From assembly GCA_027475525.1 (NCBI GenBank), contig JAMWFC010000051.1, forward strand, positions 558,001 to 622,000: a stretch of DNA of 64,000 bases. The letters are read 5' to 3'. This stretch comes from Macrolepiota albuminosa (taxonomy: Eukaryota; Basidiomycota; Agaricomycetes; Agaricales; Agaricaceae). Both the position numbers and the translations under genes were made by a program. Shown piece after piece: positions 43,143-56,541 of this stretch. A model generated the notes under the pieces. That model was not told where the DNA came from, did no database searches, and saw only the letters and a list, made by a program, of their open reading frames with translations. Each line of letters opens with the position of its first letter. The stretch's first letter is position 1.

Positions 43143-45267
43143 ATGCCCCCACATGCTGATAGTGATGGCCAAGCGTCCTCTCACATGATGAAGACCACAA
43201 AACGCGGGCGTCCATACCTCAAGGTGAGATTATTTCCAACAACCCTTTCCTTTTTTAATCCATCCTCTCAGGACACCCTCGACCTTTTCGCGACTCTTAT
43301 CGTATCGCTCAACCTGGGCTCACACAAACAATTCTTCAAAACTTATCCCAATTCCTTCACAACGTTCGTTGTTTTTCCGTGGTCTCGCTTTACATTTGCT
43401 CAACCACTCTTTAGAGATGAAGCCGCACAAAATTTGGCCTCACTTAAATTCTCTCAATCGAATCGCGGGCCGGATCCCAGAGAACCCACACGAGTTGTGA
43501 CGACCACGACGACCACGACCTTCTCTATGACCCGAGAAATGGCAAAGGCCATGTGTCAGCACTTTATGGACGCACGACTGATTGAGAATGCCTCAGATCC
43601 CAATTCAAATCTCTTCAAAGATCGGGGTGTGTATACGTTGACCCCCAAGGGTCTTCACATTTTAGAGCGCTTCATTTCCAAGAATGGCATCAACGCCGAT
43701 AACCTTCATAATGTCTTTGTCTCTCAGCCAATATGTATCAAGTTGCTTCATCTTGAACGCCGGTCTACAGATGACGAGATCATTGTCTCTCAGTCTGTTA
43801 TCACCACCCTCTTCCGTCGCTTCGCTGGCCGCTCGCCTAACTACCCACCTCAATCCACTAGTATCATCTCCGACCAATTTCAAAGATACAACGAGTCTTC
43901 GAAAGGTATCCAACTACACGACAATATCGAGAAGCCACAGCCTCTATTGGGTAGAGGGCAGCTGCATCACAAACACTGCTTCCAAGCTGTAGCTGCACTT
44001 CAATGGCTATGTGATTTTACGTCAGTTGTTGGTCGGGAGGAGGCGGCAGAGATGGCTGCACAGTTTGTACGATTCGGTCTTATCACTTTGGTGAGCGATA
44101 AGCGGAAAAACAATGATTCCGCTATCATTTTCACTGTCCGTGGTTCCACGCCAGGTGGCAACTCGGCTGTTAGCGTATGTGTTTGGATGTTCTTTTTGTC
44201 TCGTCTTTTGATTCGATCTGCCTTTCTTCTAGCAACACGGAGAATTCCGTTGCACTTCAAAAGCTATATACAAGATCACCGATGAAGGGCGCCGTATCGC
44301 CCATTGGGATCATCTGGCCGGAGAATCGCCCAGCGCCTCAACATCCAACCTTGAAGCTGAACGCTCGTCAGCAGAACAGTCCACAGATAACGGAGAGAGG
44401 GATGTTTTGTCCGAGGCCAATCTACAGCGTCGTGCTTCCGTTGTTCAGCTGAACGTCTCCCATCCTCCTGCTGACAAGGCAAAGGAGAGCAACACCAGCC
44501 GCCTTCGCTACATCCTGGAAGAGCCGGCAATGCGCTCGCTGTTTCGAGAGTTCCTTCGCCAGAATTTTTGTGAGGAGAATCTGTCGTTCTGGATTGATGT
44601 TCAGGACTTCAGAAGAAAGTTTAACATCACATCCAGCGCTGCGGCCGTCAATTCGTCCTCTCGGTCGAATTCTCGCAGCACGCCGGGGCAAGTAGCGATG
44701 GAGAAACACCACGAGTCGCTGATTACCACCGCATCGGTTATATACAACACCTATCTCGCTCCGTCAAGTCAGTGCGAGCTAAACATTGATCACAATCTAC
44801 GGAACGAGATGACCAAGTATCTTGAGGACACGGTGTCAAGCCTTGGTGGGAACGTATTCCAAGGGCATATTGAACCAGAGCAGGCCCATTCCTTCAACGC
44901 CACACAACTTCAGAGAATGATACAACTTTACGGGCGAATTCAGACGCATGTCTTCCGGCTGATGGCGACGGATTCCGTACCAAAGGTGCGTCTTTGTATT
45001 CTTAATATAGTGTACAGCGTCTTATTCCTTGGATAGTTTATCAAGACTCCGAAGTTTCTGGCGCTACGTAATTGGGTTGAGGACTTTGACCCTACCGACA
45101 GTGAGATCTCTCAGCTTTCTTCAGGACCGTCTTCGCCGCCAGGTCTTAGTCCTCATGAGGAGACGGGTGGTGCCTACATCACGGTATCGCAGCAAGCATC
45201 TGAACGGGAACATCGCAAGGCAGCAGCAGCCGTCAACGCTCATGGATCAGTGCCAAGCTCCCCATGA
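43143..45267 (+). CDS. regulator of G-protein signalling (FlbA/Thn1/Sst2 type)
   Basis: Five exons, 43143-43223, 43272-43363, 43415-44174, 44233-44985 and 45037-45267, sum to 1917 nt (638 residues). The N-terminal 350 residues contain two DEP-like segments: one around FSMTREMAKAMCQHFMDARL with GVYTLTPKGLHILERF, a second around EEAAEMAAQFVRFGLITL, QHGEFRCTSKAIYKITDEG. The RGS box follows: LRYILEEPAMRSLFREFLR, FCEENLSFWIDVQDFRRKF, TASVIYNTYLAPSSQCELN, TQLQRMIQLYGRIQTHVFRL and FLALRNWVEDFDP. Proteins of this type accelerate GTP hydrolysis on G-alpha subunits; in Schizophyllum the relative Thn1 controls hyphal growth and fruiting. The C-terminus is Ser/Pro-rich. The upstream 60 bp are a CT-rich tract typical of fungal promoters. 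Confidence 0.93.
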
Positions 45268-46926
45268 TTCTTGACATTTTCACTCATCCTTATTCCTCCC
45301 GTACGGCTCTCTGTTGACTCTCCGGCATATTGACATGACGCTACGTCTGGTACTCCGCACACTTTGATACTCATCCCTATGCGCATTTTTTTATCTGCTT
45401 TCAATCGGTTTTCTCACCTACGTCTGGTACTCCGCACACTTTGATACTCATCCCTATGCGCATTTTTTTATCTGCTTTCAATCGGTTTTCTCACACGTCT
45501 ACTTGATTTTTCTTACTTTGCATCCAGTTCGGCGTGCAGCCCCGGGGGCGTTTTACCCTTAATAATCATTCTCGCTACCCTAATAATATCTCGTCTATTT
45601 TCTTAGTGATTTTCCTTCTGGTTCCTCATTCCTCATTCCTCCGATATATATCTCATGAACCCCTTCATCGCACACGGAGAGTATTAGTCTCCTGAATACT
45701 TGTAATATTCGTATACTCTAGCCTCGCTACCCTTCTAGGAGTAGTTCGATTTAATACGAACACTGAATTCTCTGTTCCTATAATATCACATCACAACTAC
45801 TCTACTATTTTTTCCGTGGTCACATATAGACCGTGAAAACATAATACATATATGACAGGTATTCCTCTTGGATGGGAACATTCACGCTGATTGCGTAAGT
45901 TGTCAACTACTCATGTCAACTACGGGTCTGTCACTTGGGACCAGAGAATATTCACTCTGTATTTGGTCTTAATAAGTGTTTCCGTTTTCCACGATGTAGT
46001 TCCGGGGTGCCAGGTCTCCGGCTGCCTTGGCTGCGCTGTGACCTACTTCTATTTGCGCGTATAGGAATCTGACTGCATGGTTGTCCAACTCGTGAACGTT
46101 TGGGGATGATGCTGTAATATTCTGAGTTAGATACACTCAATCCATTATACGGCAGAGATGAAGATTGTTTCTTGTATTTTTACACAGCATGGCCAATAGC
46201 TTAGTACCTAACATCTGTTTTGCTTTCATTTAAGATGTCATGTATACTACTTAGTTCCCCGTCTTGAGAAATACGCCGACACCAGGTAACAACTCTACCG
46301 TTATGCACCCTTTGTGTCATCTTATCAAGTAAATATCGTACTCATTTACGATGCAAAGAAGAAGCTGTAAATTTGTAGGTTCTAGGGTCTCGGACCTCAC
46401 GTCAAAGTAGAACTCACCCCCAACCAAACCCAGAACATGCCTTTTCATCGCTTACGAGTCACAGATTTCATATGCCCACACGTCAAAATTTCAAGGAAGG
46501 CTGAGTGACCCACCGAGGTTTACCTCCAGCACCCCCGATCACATCACATGGATGATTTGAAAAAGACTATTTCACTTTAGTCTCCCAGCACCTTGATCTC
46601 AGAAGGACAATGTGCAAGGTGAAGTGTCAAAACTGAGAGCGTGCAATCTGAGTGTTCATACTAAACTTTGAAAACACTCAGCGCCAATAACCTAGTCCCT
46701 AGCGCTCATTGCCCGCATTCAAGTCGTAAACGTCAACTAGCCTTGAAGAAGCATTCGTTGTAAAGAAGCATTTTAACATTGCATGCCGGCGGCCAAAGCA
46801 ATGATAGATGCTATTGGCAAATAGGAACAACGCCGAGTAATCGAAGCTCAGGCACGGAGTTAACAACATGCTCCCTTAGAGAACATTTCCCACTGTTGCT
46901 GACATTGATCTCTTTAACTTCGTATA
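45268..46926. other. intergenic region
   Basis: About 1.65 kb with no gene seen. It includes one 77-bp duplication, AT-rich 3' sequence of the RGS gene, and the promoter of the MAPR gene. No tRNA-like fold was recognised. Confidence 0.45.
45341..45494. repeat. 77-bp tandem duplication (45341-45417, 45418-45494)
   Basis: Two perfect adjacent copies in the 3' flank of the RGS gene. Confidence 0.95.
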
Positions 46927-48025
46927 ATGTCTTGGTTTCAGGAAGCTGCAGGTGGCCCAGCTCCTCCGACATATCAAGACCCTCCAGAGAAGCGTAAAAT
47001 GAAAGACCCTGCAATTCCTGGTAGAACGGTCACGGATAAAGCCGCCAATCGGCCGTTCCTTGCGTATGTTTTACAACTAATCGGATGGCAGGATCCGTCC
47101 TTACACGTTACGAAGGTATAGCGAATACCGCGAAAAACAGGAAGCCCTTCATGCCGCATGGGTGGAAAGGAACAAAGAACGCGAGGCTAAAATTGCTCGG
47201 GGTGAGGAGGTCGGACCTCCTGAACCCGACCCCACGGCGCAGAAAGAAGTTGGAATCCTTGGTTTACTGAAATTCTTCCTGTATCTCGCACTCGTCATTG
47301 CCCTTTCTGGCAAGTTCTTTACAGGAAGTTATACCTGGGAATACGAGAGTAAGTGGATGCAACTCAAAACTTACTGGCCCGTACGTTGAATTTGGTAACT
47401 GGCATCTTCGAACGCATTAATCTGTTGTAGACAAACCAACGGCTCTTCTCTGAGCGTCTTTTGGCCGAACATGATGGAAGTGTACCCGGGCGACCAATTT
47501 ACCTCGCAGTGGGCATTTCCGGTCATCTCTATCACAAATCAAAATTCAAGCCACTGTTGTACTTAGATTGACGGTGACGTTTATGATGTGTCTAAAGGAG
47601 CAGCGTACCAACCCGGGGGCTCCTACGCTATCCTGTATGTATCATTTTGAATTGCAATATCTATCATCTACACATATACAGCGCTGGTGTTGATGCAGCA
47701 AGAGCGTTCGGAACAGGCTGTTTTAAGGATCATCGTACACATGATCTCCGGGGATTAACAGAGAGAGAGCTTAATGTCAGTCTTGACCACTCAAATCCAG
47801 CGACTATTTAACTAAGGCTATTTATTCCAGAGCGTCAATCACTGGAAACAGTTCTATGTGGAGCACAAAGATTACATTAAGATAGGCCGCGTCTCGCATC
47901 CTCCGATTGACCCTGCGTCTCCGATACCAGAACACTGTGACCCCAAGAAGGAAGCCGCGGCTCAAGCCGCAAGGAAAGCCACTAGGGGGGAGAAGAACGT
48001 AGTATCTGACCACGAGGAACTGTAG
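46927..48025 (+). CDS. cytochrome-b5-like heme/steroid-binding (MAPR family) membrane protein
   Basis: Six exons, 46927-47063, 47122-47380, 47431-47508, 47567-47634, 47682-47775 and 47831-48025, sum to 831 nt (276 residues). The N-terminus (MSWFQEAAGG) is Pro-rich, followed by a highly charged helix (EYREKQEALHAAWVERNKER) and one membrane segment (LLKFFLYLALVIALSG). The C-terminal half is a cytochrome-b5-like fold of the MAPR/Dap1 type: IYLAIDGDVYDVSKGAAY, PGGSYAILAGVDAARAFGTG, HDLRGLTERELN, VNHWKQFYVEHKDYIKIGRV. MAPR proteins bind heme and support P450 and sterol pathways at the ER membrane. The tail is rich in Lys and Ala. The membrane segment before the heme domain suggests a single-pass protein. 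Confidence 0.9.
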
Positions 48026-48351
48026 ACAGAAGACGTGTTAATTAAATCTCAGTTGTCTTATTTCCACCTTATTCTATGTCAACAGTCTTCCGGTTCTCAA
48101 TTTCCAGTTGTTTCGGTCACAAATTGATATCAGAGGATGCTCCAGTAGAGAGATAATCAGATCAGGAAGATAGAAATTCGATGAGGTCCCTGAGATCTAG
48201 AGATAGATGCTGTCTACGAAACTATTTTTAGTGTCCCTTGTCAAAACCAGAAAGGGAGAAGCAACACAAGTCATGGCAAGCTGCAGCGATAATGTCACTA
48301 AATGGGGAGTGATATGAAATGCCAATCTCTCCATTCTGAGAAACACACGTT
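48026..48351. other. convergent intergenic region
   Basis: This lies between the MAPR gene stop and the stop of the hypothetical gene. No feature was recognised. Confidence 0.5.
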
Positions 48352-48864
48352 TCAGGGCGCTCCATGGGTCATGAGATAATTCCGAAGAATGGCAAAATCA
48401 GCCATTGATGTATCCATCATGGACGAAAATGGATTATCGCGATATTTTGCAACGACAATGTTGCCGCGCCACGCAGCCTCTTCTCTGAAAGCGCGGGCCT
48501 GGATCTCACGAATGCTCTTGTTGACGGGGAAAGGCATTCCATCTCTAGAAACTGTGGGATAAAAGATGATGTATGGATTTGTGAACTTGCGGTTCATGCC
48601 GTCAAGAGCCTCAACGAGCTAGTTAGTAGTCAGAGTCTATCTGAAGCGCAATACGAGACTAATATGCTGACATGATATTTCCACGCGCGAGGTCCAAGGC
48701 CTTCAGCAATCTACATAAGTATAACGTCAGATAACGAGATGACACACCATTATTGGGGATGCATTTGACGCACGTAATCCATGTAAACTACATAAGTATA
48801 ACGTCAGATAACGAGATGACACACCATTATTGGGGATGCATTTGACGCACGTAATCCATGTAAA
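48352..48864 (-). pseudogene. conserved hypothetical protein, C-terminal part, possibly broken
   Basis: The last exon (48352 to about 48618) encodes LVEALDGMNRKFTNPYIIF, YPTVSRDGMPFPVNKSIRE, EEAAWRGNIVVAKYRD and MADFAILRNYLMTHGAP. An upstream exon at 48672-48710 gives IAEGLGPRAWKYH with a GTCAGC donor. Further upstream VYMDYVRQMHPQ is readable but ends in a stop codon with no usable donor, and the area is covered by a 77-bp duplication. Relatives of this C-terminal sequence occur in many Agaricomycetes, but I know no function. It could be an intact gene whose assembly is faulty, or a decayed copy. Confidence 0.45.
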
Positions 48865-48866
48865 CT
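48711..48866. repeat. 77-bp period tandem duplication (48711-48787, 48788-48864)
   Basis: Two perfect copies inside the hypothetical gene; identity extends 2 bases further. Confidence 0.9.
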
Positions 48867-51335
48867 CTGGATGAGGCATTCGCGACGGCACAGCTGTGTA
48901 TGTGCTGTGATGAGGCGTTGACATCGGGCTTGGAAAGGTTCCTAAGTAATGTTGTCTTGTATGCGATTGGAAAGCAAATAACTTACCTCGTTATTAGTTG
49001 CACAAGCGAAGGCTGGCGGCCTAATGACATGCAAGTTAGAGATGCATTCAATACTAACGAGTATTTTCCTTGCCGTCAGAAGGGAATAGAATGGCATCAT
49101 ACGTATAGGTGGGATCCATACGACAAGTACAACAAGGGCAGGTCAAGTGCTGAGACGGAAAAAGCTCTCTGAAAGTGAATGGATGGGCGACTAGCTCGTC
49201 CCCTTTATATGCATCTGCTAGACGAGCAATGAGGACTAGATGATGCTTGACGAAGCAATCCACCACAACCCGATCGTGCAAAAGAAGCAGTAAAGTTATC
49301 CTGAGCCAATCAGTAGGACGCTTCGAAATCCGGTCAGATGAAGCATTGTTTCACGGTTCAAGCATTATTCGTAAAACACTTTCGATGGGGAAGTGTCTGC
49401 CAGCCTGATCACGACCTTCAGAAGCCACGCCAAATGACTCGGATGCGACACGTAGGAGTGTGTAATTATATCCGATCATTTGACAAGTGAAGCACATATA
49501 ATACCTGTCGAGCCAGATTGCAGAAGAATATGCAGCATTCGAAGTTGAAATTAGTGGAACGATATGACAGACACTGGAAGTCCACCTATTCTATTGTGGC
49601 GTGTTAAATGGGGGTGAGCTTTGCCCGATCGGAGATACTTTTTTCTTTTCGAAACACTCCTTGACATTTGATGATAGCCATGATGCCTTCACAACTCCCG
49701 GGCTTCCTGTGAAAATAGATTTGCGTATATTCTCATGAATGTTCGCTAAAAGTTTGTGATTTTAGGAACAGCAGAACCCACAAACCCACACGCATGCCGC
49801 TTGAGTAGTTGGCACCACAAATGATCTACGGCTCACGCTCTACGCATGCCACACTGAATGAGCATTAACCGCCGGTGAGCTAAAAATTCGTTTCACTTCC
49901 CTCGGCTTCATAGGCATGGCAGCGTTTCTGCTTCAATTATAGTTGAGGGTGACTTTTAGAAATCACGTTAACGGATATCGATATCGCCGACACATGCGAC
50001 TCGATCGCACTTCTGACAATCTGCAGTTGTATCACGTCTACTTTACCGATTAAGCGATTCTTTCATAGCTGTGGGCGTCAAGACGTTCTGTGTAACTCGG
50101 AGATCTGGGCTGATATTTCTCTTGCAATATAGACTTCATCTACTCACTAGCAGGTTTGCTGTCGACCACGATGAGCCCCCATCCTTGTCTCTTGTCAGCC
50201 ATCCAACCCTTTGGGATTGAATACTCGAGCTTCCGTCTCAACTGAGCTATATACTCATTTTATGTGTCAAGGAGAAAGTCCTTCGTTGTATGTATCAGCT
50301 CCTTTAAAATCGCTTGGTGTATGATACGGCAATTATAATCCATGCAGCCTCATTCCTTGACGTCTCAGGAGCTGGACATGACTGTCTCGTAGCATATAGC
50401 TCGCACTTGAGGCACTCATATTTGGTAGGACTTGGTCCACCTCGATCTTATGATCGATATCACCTTTGTGATCATCGAGCATCCTATTGGTAGTCCACAA
50501 TGTCCACAACTCGGCGTAAATAATCCTGAGAATCTTTTGCCAACGTCTGTAGGCTTATGAGTCGATGCAAGGTGAGTTAATATATCTGCGGATCGTGAAA
50601 TTCGAAATTAAGCTAACTACTCGAAGTGCAGACGAGGTTGAACCCCATCGATTGGGTAGCCACGAACAAAGTGAATAGAGTAATCATTGATAGTAAGAAA
50701 TACTAATTAAGTATCGTTGAGGACTCTTTTTCGCGACCGTCCTGTTCCGCGATATCTTTCGCTTTTTCATGTATCTTGTTATGAAGGATTCTGGTAAAAT
50801 TAGAAATCCTCAGGCCGAACTCTGGATGTTGTTGCCACGTATATATAAATGTACGTAAATTTGGCCTATTGAGTAGGGCTGACTCGACAACAGGCTATGT
50901 AAGTGGCTTTCAGGGAGGTTGCGAGGCTTTCTTACTTGGTGGAATGGCTTCCCAAGCGAGCGAGAGAGAAATCGGTATAATGAATTTGCTGGACATAACT
51001 ACGCCTACCTCATGTCGATGGTTCTCCAAAAATGATACCATGCGGAGTGCTTCGAGATGGTCCTTCCTGCCCAATGCCCACTAGCTTAGTACTTACTACC
51101 ACCAGAAATAGACTATCCCTTTTGGCTGTTTATCATTAGAGTCCAGACTCATCTCGAGTATGACTGTTTTTGTCGAGTTGTTATCCGCGACTTTGTCATA
51201 TCACGTTGGTTCACTCCAGAAACTCCAAAAAAGGAAATAGACGTTGGTTCGACGCGTCTGTTTGTTCGGCAAAAGTGAAAAACGACCGCATTGCTCAATT
51301 ATCTCCACAAGCACGCTCTCTCTTCCTTTTTTCAG
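48867..51335. other. gene-free stretch
   Basis: Short open frames at 48900-49281 and 50869-51084 lack motifs and splice partners. The remainder is non-coding on both strands as far as I can see. The last 100 bases contain a CT-rich run before the NUP160 start. Confidence 0.45.
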
Positions 51336-54300
51336 ATGGTTGATACCACCTTTCTTGTTGCAACCCATCTTTCGTCGTTGTTCCCCTTGCAGCCCATCTC
51401 AATTCCCATACAAACATCGCGACAAGGAGTTCCGCTTCCCCCAGAGTTGGACGACTCAGAATCGCCTGCAGAACATGCTACATACTCGTCAACTCTGCAC
51501 ACACAGGCAACNNNNNNNNNNNNNNNNNNNNNNNNNNNNNNNNNNNNNNNNNNNNNNNNNNNNNNNNNNNNNNNNNNNNNNNNNNNNNNNNNNNNNNNNN
51601 NNNNNNNNNNNGGGACGATTCTTCTCCGTGTTCTACACAACGGCCTCATCATAGAAGTCTCATCATTATCTGCAGAAGTGCCTTCTCTTCGTTTCATATT
51701 ACCTGGCGCAATCATATCATCTCCAGCAATCTTTCTATGGGAGTCATCGGAAATACACGTCATCGCCGTCGCCGATACAGGATCTTTGTTTCGTATAGTG
51801 GTTCCTATTGGGGCTGGTCGCGAGCTATGGCAGGCCAAAACAGCCGGTATATGGCATCGCGAATATCTATTCAAGAACGCAGAAGATGCACAGCAAGGAT
51901 TGGTTCATGTGCAGGGAACACACAGTGTATTGGTAGGGTCGCGTAGTGGGTCATTGTTACGGCTAGAAAATGATTATAGTGGTGAAGATAGTTCTGGTGC
52001 GTGTGCCGTTACGAGACAATTAACAATCTGCATACCTGACTGCTCTATCAGACGAATGGATAGAAACCGTATTTCAGCACAGCTCTTTTCTATCCTCCCT
52101 TACATCATTTTTACCGTTGAGCGGTGGCAATCCTGATGGTCTTGGGATCATTTCCATCGCAACTCACCTATGGCCTACTGATATCGGACATGCTTGGACT
52201 CTATCTCGCGACAGAACCTTACGTTTCTGGAAGGTCAAGATTGGTTGTGTCGCGTCCAAAGTATTGCCCTCGGGCCTTGAATCGGGCTCAACATCGAGTG
52301 GTTCCAAATACAATAGCAGGCACAACACTCTATTAGATGAATCACCACAAACCCTTCTCCGTGTCTTCACCACCCCTGTTCGTGAAGAACACATGTATGT
52401 TGTCGTTTTCATCCCGACGATTTCATCGTCATCATCTGGTGGCACATTTCACGTGGTTGACACTATATTAGACCAGTTATATGAGGTTGGAAGAATTGAA
52501 TCGCCCCAAGAAACTGCCCATTGCCATTTACAAGATTTCGTGATTACGGGAAATACTATATGGGCGTTATGGGATCGCCAAGGTCAATCCATTGTCGAGA
52601 AAACGGTCATGAACGTAGAAAGGTTTCATGAAGGCTTCCGCGCAGACCCATGGACTATCTCATGCTATGCACTAGAACCAGAGCTCACTCCTGCTTATCT
52701 CGAAGAACTTCTTTTATCCCCTGGGTCTATGACGGAAAAGTTCTTCGAGGCCATCATGAGGCCAGGCATATTTTCTCCTCTTACACTTCGAACGGCTATT
52801 GATCAGTATATCGCCGTCTGTTTGTCCACGCCCGGTCCGAAACCGCCTCAGCTCACGGCGACATACGCCACAACAGGCGAACAGATTGCAGCTGTTGTTG
52901 GCTGCACTGTCACTCTACATCGGGATCTACATACTGGTGCCTACCAGCATGCCAATTACTGGAGTGCACTCAAGCGAGACTGGGAGGGCTTTATTGCGCG
53001 GTGCCGCGAAGTTGAGCGGAGTGCTCGTCGCCCTCTGTCTCTTGGCTTACAAGATAAGGACCAATTAATGATTCTGGAGCGGGAGCGTGCAGGTCTACTG
53101 GTTAAAGAAGATCTTGCCATTTGGCTTCGGAGAATCTTGACCATTTCAACTCCAATGGCAGACCCACAGTATGAGCTACTCGCTATTTTGTGGTACCTTC
53201 GGAGTTCCTTGGGTCCTCAAATTCTCCAAGACCTTGAAAACCGCATGATGGATATTATACATCAGGAGATATTTTTTACAATACCTGAGATTCTAAAAGA
53301 TCAAACGGATCGTTTAAATTTTAAGCAAGAGATGGACTCGCAGGCGAACCAGTGGATCTCAGCAAAGTTACATAGTCTCGGAAACCTGGATACTGCTACT
53401 CGGACGGCGCTTGATGTCATTGGCGGGTTCAACGTTGAGGTGAAGCGAGAAGAAGACGAAGTCGAGCTCCTCCTCCCTCCTCCTCACTCAAATTGGTCGC
53501 AAGCTCTCATTACAGCTTACATATCTAAAACCGTCGATGCTCGCTATGAAATCGCGCTTGTCCTCATCATGATGCTCTTGTTTTTGTCAGAAGACATTTC
53601 GGACTGGGATCCAACGTTACTTGCGGAAATTTTTGCCGTATTTCGCGGAATCGCTATGCTCCGATACGTCTCTCGAAAGCCAGTCCTTGCTGCGTCAGAA
53701 ACTTCTTCATCCTCGGACCTTTCAGCAGCGGATGATGTTGTTTCTCGTATGCGTAACATGAATGTCTCTTATAGCAGCAGCAAAACCCTCCTCGCTCCTC
53801 ATTACTCTGTCATCTATCGCCTCGTTGGCCAATCCGATGGCACTGACATTTTGCCCGATGCAGCGCACCGTTACCTTGATGCGAGTGGACTCTTGCAATC
53901 AATAGACCCTGGAAGTGCAACACAATATGAAGTAATTTTCTGTGACAACTTGCGACTACTGGGCTTCCACGGTGCGAGTATGGAATTACTATCGTGGTTA
54001 CCCAGGACACCCGGAGTTTCTTATGTCCAGGCACGATTGTGGCTCAACATGGGCAGAGTTGATGATGCTGCCATCGCATTTGAAAAGCTGGCCGGCAGTT
54101 TTGGTAAGCTGTTCTCGCTCTATGGGTTTGGATGACCTGACGAAGACATCTGAACTAGCAAGCAATTATGGTACGTTGCTAACTTCGTACGTGGGTAGCA
54201 GTTCCTGATAACAAAACAGGTGGCCATTCATTCTCGGCAGAAGACCAGGAAATCTTAGCAAAAATCCTTCCAGCCACAGAACTATTGGATTCTCAACATT

Positions 54301-56081
54301 TATTCTACAGCCATATATCGAATCTGTTCAAAATTGCCTCGTGGGTGCATTATGAGGTGTCCTTCGCTCAGCTGGCTATATCTGTGGCTCCAGTTGACTC
54401 TGACACGTCTTCTCTCTGGTCCACGGTTATTAATGGGCTTACCGAATTGGCGCTATATGAAGATGCGTATGCATCTATCATGGCAACCCCCTTCAAACAC
54501 CTGTGAGCCTCAATGAAATCTGGTGCTCGTGTCCCAATTGACCGTTTCAGGCAAAGGGAGTGTGTAAGCCAGTTGGTTTATTGCATGTGCGACAATAATT
54601 CAATCGACAAATACATGTCATTCAACTTCTCTGGCCTGGCGGACGAAGTTGAAGAGGCCCTGGCATTCAAAGCGCGGAACATTGACCCACGTATTCAGCC
54701 CTCGTATTCCAGAATACTCTATACTTGGTATATCCGCAGAGATGATTACCGAAGTGGTATGTAATTCAGCACCCTTCTCGTCTTCCGCTCCTTATCTCCC
54801 GATAGCCGCACTTGCCATGTATCAGCGAGCGAGAAGACTACAGGATCTCATTACTGACCCGGAGTCATTTGCGTCTTTGGCTGAAGAGCAATTGGAAGCC
54901 TACAATCTTGCCATCAACACGTTATCTCTTGTCGATGCCAGGAATGCTTGGATACTCTTACCACTTCCCACTGATCAACCCTACGAGGTATGTTGGATAT
55001 AGTGATTTTCTCCTGAATTCAATACTAATCTTCTCTCAGCCACGTAAACGGAGGAGACTGACCAGGCATGTTCCTGAAGACAAGTTCACACCTGGAAGAT
55101 CTGATTCTGATGTCATTCGTCTTGTGGACATTCAATATGAGCATGCTCTACTTTCAGCACAGATTGATATCGTACGTCGTGATCCCACGATCCTGTCATA
55201 TCCGGGTCAGTCTTTACTGTGTCGACTATTGAAAAAAAATTCATGCGTTTGGTAGAATTCATGCTTGCCCCTCCCATGATAGTTTTGAGACTCAGTCAGG
55301 CTAATCGGTTTACCTTGGCTATGACTACAGCTAGATCTTTGAGTGTGGACATGACTGACCTATTCAATCATCTAACAATACAATGCATACGGTTGTCACG
55401 TAACCCTGATGCAGTCATGTACGATTTGGTTTCATCCCTTGTTTCTTGTTCATTTATATCCTTTGTACAATAGGCAAGAAGATACCAGCGACTGGCTCCT
55501 TAACGATGATCTAGTATCTTGGTCTGGGACCCCGGTGGAACAGGGATGGCGATATCTGCGCCGGTCTCTACAACAATACGACAATGCGGAGACAGACTAT
55601 AGATATTCCAAGGCAACTTTGGAGACAATTCTTGGAGCCGATCGAAAATCTTCTCCGCCGCCATGGCTAATAAATATTCTCGAAGTATATGCTGCATATC
55701 AATTTGATTCGAAAATGTCACTGACTCTTTGACTGACTCGATAGGAGAACCACCCCGAATATCTCATTCGAGTGAGTCTACGATATGATAATATGGAGGC
55801 GGCTATCGAACATACCCTTTCTCTGATTCAAAAAGTACGTGGAGAGCTCTATATATCATGATTCACGCATCTTATTTTCCTCCGATTTCCAGTCTGATTC
55901 GCGCTTAGCCCGTGAGGCGCCCGAAAACGCTTGTTCGACGTGGTTACCATACACTTTGATCGACCAGGTGCTCCTTGCAGCAAACGAGGCTGCGACTCCG
56001 GTACCCAAGTTATCGACTTTACGGTCCGTCATATCTAGCCGCGTTAAGCGCATGCAAAAATTTAGTCAGCCAGCTCGGTAA
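51336..56081 (+). CDS. NUP160: nucleoporin Nup120/Nup160
   Basis: A long + strand gene interrupted by a 100-N assembly gap (51512-51611). The start Met is MVDTTFLVATHLSSLFPL. The N-terminal beta-propeller region follows: TILLRVLHNGLIIEVSSL, IFLWESSEIHVIAVADTG, WHREYLFKNAEDAQ, then after an intron ending at about 52051, DEWIETVFQHSSFL, IISIATHLWPTDIGHAWTL and SRDRTLRFWKVK. The helical C-terminal half extends through about 54-56 kb in several exons and ends LSTLRSVISSRVKRMQKF. This matches the Nup120/Nup160 family, an arm component of the Y-shaped complex that scaffolds the nuclear pore. The large exon 52117-54135 is uninterrupted; the 3' third is split by numerous short introns. Exon edges after 54.1 kb are approximate. 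Confidence 0.87.
51512..51611. other. assembly gap of 100 N
   Basis: Exactly 100 unknown bases lie inside the first NUP160 exon. The frame is open on both sides. A fixed length of 100 usually means the true gap size is unknown. Confidence 0.99.
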
Positions 56082-56541
56082 TGCAGAAGTATCCATTCTT
56101 TGATTGTATTATTCTTGACAATACAACGTCGTGTATTCTTGATATGTATCGACAGGCATTGAGTAATTGGTGGACAATTGTCTCGATATCGCAAGGGGAG
56201 TGGTATTAGTGCAGGTCGCCAGTCCAGATAAGGTCCGGGTGAAGGAATCCTCCTGGGACACTATGACATACAACAAAAATCTATACTGCTACAAAGGTTT
56301 CCAAACAATGGAAGGGCATAATCAGGGTTAGGTAGTAAGCACAAATGCGAAACAGCAGGTATAAAAGGATATAAAATGACGAGCAGAAAATGACAAGAGC
56401 TTGAAAAACGAGACGAACTTGTAAGGTATGTACACTTCAATTGTATCGACAGCATTATTAACAGCAAGGGTTGAGAATCCAAGAAAAAGATGCAAGGTGA
56501 TATGAAAACAATCCAAAAAAGATCAAGGGAGGCGCCCAGGA
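56082..56541. other. convergent intergenic region
   Basis: This lies between the NUP160 stop and the transcription factor stop. No feature was recognised. Confidence 0.5.
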
